Shown piece by piece: positions 38,201-41,771 of a DNA stretch of 41,771 bases. Each line of letters opens with the position of its first letter. Position 1 is the stretch's first letter. Origin of the DNA: Candidatus Muproteobacteria bacterium (lineage in GTDB: Bacteria; Pseudomonadota; Gammaproteobacteria; Acidiferrobacterales; Sulfurifustaceae); the NCBI GenBank assembly GCA_027449605.1, contig DAIDLH010000058.1, positions 1-41,771 of the forward strand, read 5' to 3'. Position numbers and translations under genes: made by a program. The notes under the pieces are model-generated. The model was given only the letters and a program-made list of their open reading frames with translations. It ran no database searches and was not told the DNA's origin.

Positions 38201-39143
38201 TGAGATCGCCGCCGGCCTCGCGAATGTCGAGCGGCGTGCTCCATGCCGGCAGCGGCAAGCGCAAGCCGGTCGCGCGCACGTTGCCGCGCATCGCTGCCGG
38301 ACGCCCCTGCTCCCATTCCGACCACAGTTGCGCATTGAATTTCCCCCGGAAGGATCCGGGCAGCTTCTCGCGCGCCACCAGCGGAAGCGCGTCGGCGTCC
38401 ACGTCCGCGGCGCGCAGGTAGATTTCCCCGCTCCACGCGGACGACGCGAACGGATCGCCGGTGATGTCGAAAACCAGCGAACACTCGCGGCAGATGCGCG
38501 GCGGAAACTGGGCGTTGAATTCGAGCCGGTGACGATCGCCGCTGTTGCGAAGACTCAGGTTCACCCGTGAAAAATGCACGCCGGCGTCCTTTTCCCGGTG
38601 ATCGAGCCATTGAAGTTCGCCGTTCTCGATCTCAAGTCGTCCCTGCTGAAACAGCAAGGCGACGAATTTCTCGTCGTCGGTGGGTTGCGCGGCCTGCAGC
38701 GGATCGAAGCCGGATATCCGGAAGCGTCCGTCGGTCAGCCGCTCGAGCGCCAGGCTCGGATTGACCACGACCAGGCTGTTGATTTCCAGCTTTCCCCACA
38801 GCAACGGCAGCAGCGCCAGACTGATGCGGACCTCGCTCAGCCGGATCGCGGGCTGACGCCCGTCGGCCGCGTACACCTGCATCCCCTTCGCCTGCGCGCC
38901 GGGATGCAGACCTTCCCAGTACGCGTGCAGCGATTCGATGCGCACCGCGTGCCCGGAACGCTGGCTCAGATACTCCTCGAGCGCGGGCTTGCGCTCAGAG
39001 ATCATCGGCAGCATGTAATGCGCAATCGCGAAAACGATTGCCAGTACCGTCAGCAATACAACTGACACGTACAGGGTCCAGCGGCTGACGCGCAGCGTCC
39101 AGTGGCCCACGTGAAAGACGTAACGCTGGAGTCGTTTTTTCAT
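35250..39143 (-). CDS. yhdP: YhdP, AsmA-like phospholipid transport protein
   Basis: Very large envelope protein, 1297 residues, with one N-terminal membrane helix (about 24-44) and a long periplasmic repeat-beta body. The first part has the AsmA-like start RSGHAVRIESLHAYWEGLHP, and the C-terminal part has VTAKKGRFLQVKQGAGRLFGLLDF, read as GRFLQVKQGAGRLFGLL, and DLAIELQPKLSDSVTLATWG. In E. coli YhdP acts with TamB and YdbH to carry phospholipid to the outer membrane. This complements the Mla system at the other end of the window. Lies 159 bases after rng. Confidence 0.94.
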   Translation of the reverse strand: MKKRLQRYVFHVGHWTLRVSRWTLYVSVVLLTVLAIVFAIAHYMLPMISERKPALEEYLSQRSGHAVRIESLHAYWEGLHPGAQAKGMQVYAADGRQPAIRLSEVRISLALLPLLWGKLEINSLVVVNPSLALERLTDGRFRISGFDPLQAAQPTDDEKFVALLFQQGRLEIENGELQWLDHREKDAGVHFSRVNLSLRNSGDRHRLEFNAQFPPRICRECSLVFDITGDPFASSAWSGEIYLRAADVDADALPLVAREKLPGSFRGKFNAQLWSEWEQGRPAAMRGNVRATGLRLPLPAWSTPLDIREAGGDLSWKTTRAGWRLDIANPVIGLAGPAWSAEHMRIQYQPDDSQIQVKHIDIGDVTDFAARLKAELADAAKSDPAQSGEWLDYWLAAKPDGAADNFSLRIYRDGDATDFSLETDVSAASVLAYRKYPGVQGLSGHLSLSRRTGNLRLDSGNVSVSLPRVFRVPLTAKRVSADLSWEKYTDYWLINGNDLRVTGDDAQGAGKLSVRIPLDPSASPHVKLRVDFRDGNGAHAARYFPAERLSPATLAWMERSFLGGEITQGYLIYDGPVRDFPFRQQTGKFELRGHVRRGVYRFLPSWEPIKQAEVDVAVNGPEVLVTGNGKIGNLNASQVTVQSRDAGDGHHVVHVSGKVAGPVNETLNVLREVKPEPGTARWLAYVPSGLQGAGDGILSLDLNIPLSDAHATAIAGEYRFLKSTLRFPGAGVAAEGIEGNVRFTESGIRDGTLRSRFLGGETILAASREQDRLRIRGEGAITAPGIAPFVGPRIASRIAGSVSWNGAWQWNKDTGDLRAEADLRNLKISLPAPLDRPKGLAEEKLVVRTESSTRENIALGISVGNRMSGRLLFGRETGGWSLSRGRIGFGEPSAALPKEHGLHVSARLDDVDMDQWWPLLGDGAGAVPAWLNHVSADVRSLTMFDRPFGNLALDLFRSRDTWSGNVGGASMAGSVKFSGKGPAARFELDLARLTLPDRQHERRDEQADPRRLPTVELRSKSFQVRDKQLGELDFAASPGVSGWTIARFNLTRPEMKLGVNGDWQFTDGRHASSFVIEFNSTDMGKTMEAFGAPDQMSGGEASVKSHLSWPGSPANVQLATLSGGVEVTAKKGRFLQVKQGAGRLFGLLDFSAIGRYLTLDFSPVFGKGFIYDRIQGEVTIEKGNAYTHGFSIRGPAMQIDIGGRIGLAAEDYDLAIELQPKLSDSVTLATWGVWGPQVAAVVLAVQKIFKKQIAAGTRISYVVKGPWENPTINKLVKDREPKSSDASPKADDAAGVR

Positions 39144-39302
39144 GCGGGCGGCGATTTCCCTGCCGGGACGTTTTGGACATTCATAGGGCTATTCTGCCGT
39201 ATCCGCGACCAAAGCGGGAAATCGCGAAACGGGGGAATTTGGTCCTTCAGAGGCCGGATTCGTCCGGAAGTTTCTTTTCTCGCGGATTACGGGAATCACC
39301 GG

Positions 39303-40769
39303 TTACATCAGCACCACGTCGTACTGCTCCTGGGTATAGAGCGGCTCGACCTTGAGCTGGATCGGCTTGCCGATAAACTCCTGCAGTTTCACCAGGCTGC
39401 CCGCTTCCTCGTCGAGCAGCAGGTCGATGACCGTCTGGGAGGCCAGCACCACGTACTCGTCGGTCCCGTACTGGCGCGCTTCGCGCAGGATTTCGCGGAA
39501 AATTTCATAACAAACCGTCTGCGGCGTCTTCACCATGCCGCGCCCCGCGCACGCCGGGCAGGGCTGGCACAGGACGTGCTCGAGGCTTTCGCGGGTGCGC
39601 TTGCGCGTCAGCTCCACCAGCCCGAGCGGCGACATCTCGGTCATGTACACCTTGGTGCGGTCGCGCGAGAGCGCACGCTCCAGCGCGCGCAGCACCTGGC
39701 GTTTGTGCTCCGCCTCCGCCATGTCGATGAAGTCGATGATGATCATGCCGCCGAGGTTGCGCAGCCGCAGCTGGCGTGCGATGGTCTGCGCCGCCTCAAG
39801 ATTGGTCTTGAACAGCGTCTCCTCCAGGTTGCGTTTGCCGACGTAGGCGCCGGTGTTCACGTCGATGGTGGTCATGGCCTCTGTCTGGTCCAGCACCAGG
39901 TAACCGCCGGACTTGAGCATCACCTTGCGGTCGCGCGCCTTCTGGATTTCGTCCTCGACCGAATACAGGTCGAAGATCGGCCGCTCGCCCGGATAATGCT
40001 CGATGCGGTCGGCGATCTCGGGGATGAACTCGATGCCGAAGTCGATCGCCTTGGTGTAGATCTCGCGCGAGTCGATGCGTATCTTCTCGACGTTGTCGCG
40101 CACCAGGTCGCGCATCGCGCGCAGCGCGAGCGGCAGGTCCTCGTGGATGAGGCTGCGCCCCGTGGCGGTGCGTATCCGCTCCTGGCACGCCGTCCACACC
40201 CGCCGCAGGTAACGGATGTCGGTTTCGATTTCCTCCTCGGCCGCGGTCTCGGCCAGCGTGCGCAGGATGTAGCCGCCGTCTTCCGCACCCTCGGGAATGG
40301 CGGATTTCACCAGCGCGCGCAGGCGCTCGCGCGTCGCTTCGTCGCCGATTTTCTGCGAGATGCCGATGTGCGTGCTGTACGGCAGGTACACGAGATAGCG
40401 CGCCGGCAGGGTGATCTGCATGGTCAGACGCGCGCCCTTGGTGCCGATCGGGTCCTTCACCACCTGCACGATGACGTCCTGCCCGTCCTGGAGCAATTCG
40501 TGAATCGGCGGCGACACGCCGTCGCCGTTTTCCGCGCTCGTCACGGAACGGACGTCGGAAGCGTGCAGAAACGCCGTGCGCTCGATACCGATGTCCACGA
40601 ACGCCGCCTGCATGCCCGGCAGAATCCGCACCACCTTGCCCTTGTAGATGTTGCCGACGATGCCGCGGCTGCGCGTGCGCTCGACGTAAACTTCCTGCAG
40701 CACGCCGTTTTCGACGACCGCCACGCGGGTTTCTTGCGGCGTGACGTTGATCAGGATTTCTTCGCTCAC
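39303..40769 (-). CDS. rng: Ribonuclease G
   Basis: 488 residues, single-stranded endoribonuclease that matures the 5' end of 16S rRNA and helps mRNA decay. S1 domain at about 37-125 (IYKGKVVRILPGMQAAFVDIG). Catalytic Asp residues are in TTIDVNTGAYVG and IIIDFIDMAEAEHK. The zinc-link CPACAGRG follows. It lacks the long C-terminal scaffold of RNase E. Start overlaps the maf stop. Confidence 0.96.
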   Translation of the reverse strand: MSEEILINVTPQETRVAVVENGVLQEVYVERTRSRGIVGNIYKGKVVRILPGMQAAFVDIGIERTAFLHASDVRSVTSAENGDGVSPPIHELLQDGQDVIVQVVKDPIGTKGARLTMQITLPARYLVYLPYSTHIGISQKIGDEATRERLRALVKSAIPEGAEDGGYILRTLAETAAEEEIETDIRYLRRVWTACQERIRTATGRSLIHEDLPLALRAMRDLVRDNVEKIRIDSREIYTKAIDFGIEFIPEIADRIEHYPGERPIFDLYSVEDEIQKARDRKVMLKSGGYLVLDQTEAMTTIDVNTGAYVGKRNLEETLFKTNLEAAQTIARQLRLRNLGGMIIIDFIDMAEAEHKRQVLRALERALSRDRTKVYMTEMSPLGLVELTRKRTRESLEHVLCQPCPACAGRGMVKTPQTVCYEIFREILREARQYGTDEYVVLASQTVIDLLLDEEAGSLVKLQEFIGKPIQLKVEPLYTQEQYDVVLM

Positions 40770-41344
40770 ACGACTCCTTCACCGATCTTGTTCAATATCT
40801 CCGCCAGCTCGTGGAGCGGCAGCCCCATGACGCCGGAATAGCTGCCCTCCAGACGTTCGATGAACGCCGCGGCCCGGCCCTGGATCGCATAGGCGCCGGC
40901 CTTGTCCACGGGTTCCCCGGTTTCCCAGTATTGCGCGATTTGCGCTTCCGTCAATGCGGCGAAGCTGACGCGGCTGGTGTTGAGCGCCGTGTGTTCGCCG
41001 GCCGGAGTGACCACGCACAGCGCCGACAGCACTTCATGCGTCCGACCCGAAAGACGGCGCAACAAAGCCAAACCGTGATCGCGGTCCTGCGGCTTGCCCA
41101 GGATCTCGCCGTCCAGCACCACTTCCGTGTCTGCGCCCAGCACCGGCAACGCCGGCAAGCCGCGTTCATGCACCCGTTTGGCCACGAACCGCGCCTTGTC
41201 GCGCGCCACCCGCAGGACGTAATCCGTCGGCGATTCCCCGGTCCGGCGCGCCTCGAGAATATTCGACGGCATCGCTTCGAATTCGACGCCGAGCTGGCGC
41301 AGCAATTCGCGGCGGCGGGGAGAGGCGGAGGCGAGGTAGATCAT
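40766..41344 (-). CDS. maf: Maf nucleotide pyrophosphatase (YhdE-type)
   Basis: 192 residues. SASPRRRELLRQLGVEF at the start and GADTEVVLDGEILGKPQD in the centre are Maf signatures. YhdE-type Maf proteins hydrolyse dTTP, UTP and modified pyrimidine nucleotides, cleaning the pool and slowing septation when overproduced. The stop overlaps rng, so maf and rng are coupled. Probable first gene of the operon through pmbA. Confidence 0.94.
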   Translation of the reverse strand: MIYLASASPRRRELLRQLGVEFEAMPSNILEARRTGESPTDYVLRVARDKARFVAKRVHERGLPALPVLGADTEVVLDGEILGKPQDRDHGLALLRRLSGRTHEVLSALCVVTPAGEHTALNTSRVSFAALTEAQIAQYWETGEPVDKAGAYAIQGRAAAFIERLEGSYSGVMGLPLHELAEILNKIGEGVV

Positions 41345-41771
41345 GCGTTGGCGTTTCTTTTCTGTATCTATTATACGCGTAACTGTCGGACCGCGATTTC
41401 AGTCGAGCCGCCTTCGGCGGCGTATTACTTGTGGGTGGCTCCACTCCCTGCGCTTCCCTTTTTTACGTCGAGCGGGCTTCGCCCGCGTATTACTTGTGGG
41501 TGGCTGACCCACGGCAGGTGACTTTCTCTTGTGCGCCCAAGAGAAAGTCACCAAAGAGAATGCGCCCCGGAGCCGCCGACGACTTCCTGCGCTTCTCGCC
41601 GGCCATCGGCGCGTGCCCCAACTCGCCGGCCGTGAACCACACGGCTCGGGCTCGAACACGAGGCACGCGACAACCCCGATGGCCGGCGGCGATGCTCGGC
41701 GGCGGCTACGGGGACCCGAAAAAAGCTACCCGCTTGTTCCGTCGGAATAACCGTGAGCTGGGTTTTTAAAA
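41345..41771. repeat. Dispersed repeats upstream of maf; no gene
   Basis: CGTATTACTTGTGGGTGGCT occurs twice (41421-41440 and 41486-41505, 65 bases apart). Each copy is preceded by a hairpin (GCCGCCTTCGGCGGC, GCGGGCTTCGCCCGC). A perfect 15-base stem follows: GGTGACTTTCTCTTG (41517-41531) with CAAGAGAAAGTCACC (41538-41552). The rest to the window end is GC-rich and open in several frames, but no frame looks like a protein with a family. Related stretches are widely dispersed in some proteobacterial genomes. Confidence 0.6.

Noticed and set aside
41529-41750. Possible small protein at the right edge
   Set aside because: Starts inside the perfect hairpin, Arg-rich without domain, and this kind of stretch recurs as an intergenic repeat.

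Overview
The window reads as chromosome of a GC-rich Gammaproteobacterium. It carries the Mla lipid-transport operon, the kdsD-kdsC-lptCAB-rpoN-hpf block, and the maf-rng-yhdP-nit-tldD-pmbA block in the order known from gammaproteobacterial genomes. The arrangement hprK-rapZ-EIIA(Man-type)-ptsH-ptsI with mgtE close by resembles Xanthomonas-like and betaproteobacterial genomes more than enterics. I cannot name the species; an environmental lineage is an inference. No rRNA, tRNA, CRISPR array or prophage was seen.

Layout. 1-4897 (minus): mlaFEDCB followed by a YadG/YadH-type ABC exporter. The exporter ATPase is broken by a one-base frameshift and its permease runs off the left edge. A nested repeat element separates the two systems. 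4971-6914 (minus): acetyl-CoA synthetase. 7053-8025: a TPR protein and a small membrane protein, converging on a palindromic repeat. 8105-13166 (minus): a four-gene set of cNMP/CBS/DUF294 regulator, DEDDh exonuclease, DUF4212 small subunit and VC_2705-type sodium:solute symporter. With acs this suggests uptake and activation of acetate or a similar carboxylate. 13334-14607: luciferase-like monooxygenase and a small Cys-rich protein.

14608-15660 is the accessory spot. It holds one AT-rich integron gene cassette with a 60-bp attC site but no integrase, next to a perfect 26-bp inverted repeat and a nested repeat element. The cassette gene encodes an unrecognised 152-residue membrane protein. 15662-19102 (minus): quinone reductase-like flavoprotein, SAM methyltransferase and a KefC-type antiporter.

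19172-29298 (plus): Kdo synthesis (kdsD, kdsC), LPS export (lptC, lptA, lptB), sigma-54 (rpoN), hibernation factor (hpf), then HPr kinase, RapZ, a mannose-type EIIA, HPr and enzyme I. This is a regulatory phosphotransferase system with no sugar permease. ptsN is absent from its usual place, and the EIIA has Asp where the phosphorylated His should be. 29325-41344 (minus): stand-alone WYL protein, MgtE magnesium channel, PmbA/TldD protease pair, Nit hydrolase, YhdP lipid-transport protein, RNase G and Maf. 41345-41771 holds dispersed repeats and no convincing gene.

Most of the window is conserved housekeeping. The points most worth a second look are the orphan integron cassette with its unknown membrane protein, and the EIIA lacking its phosphorylation site in a PTS without ptsN.
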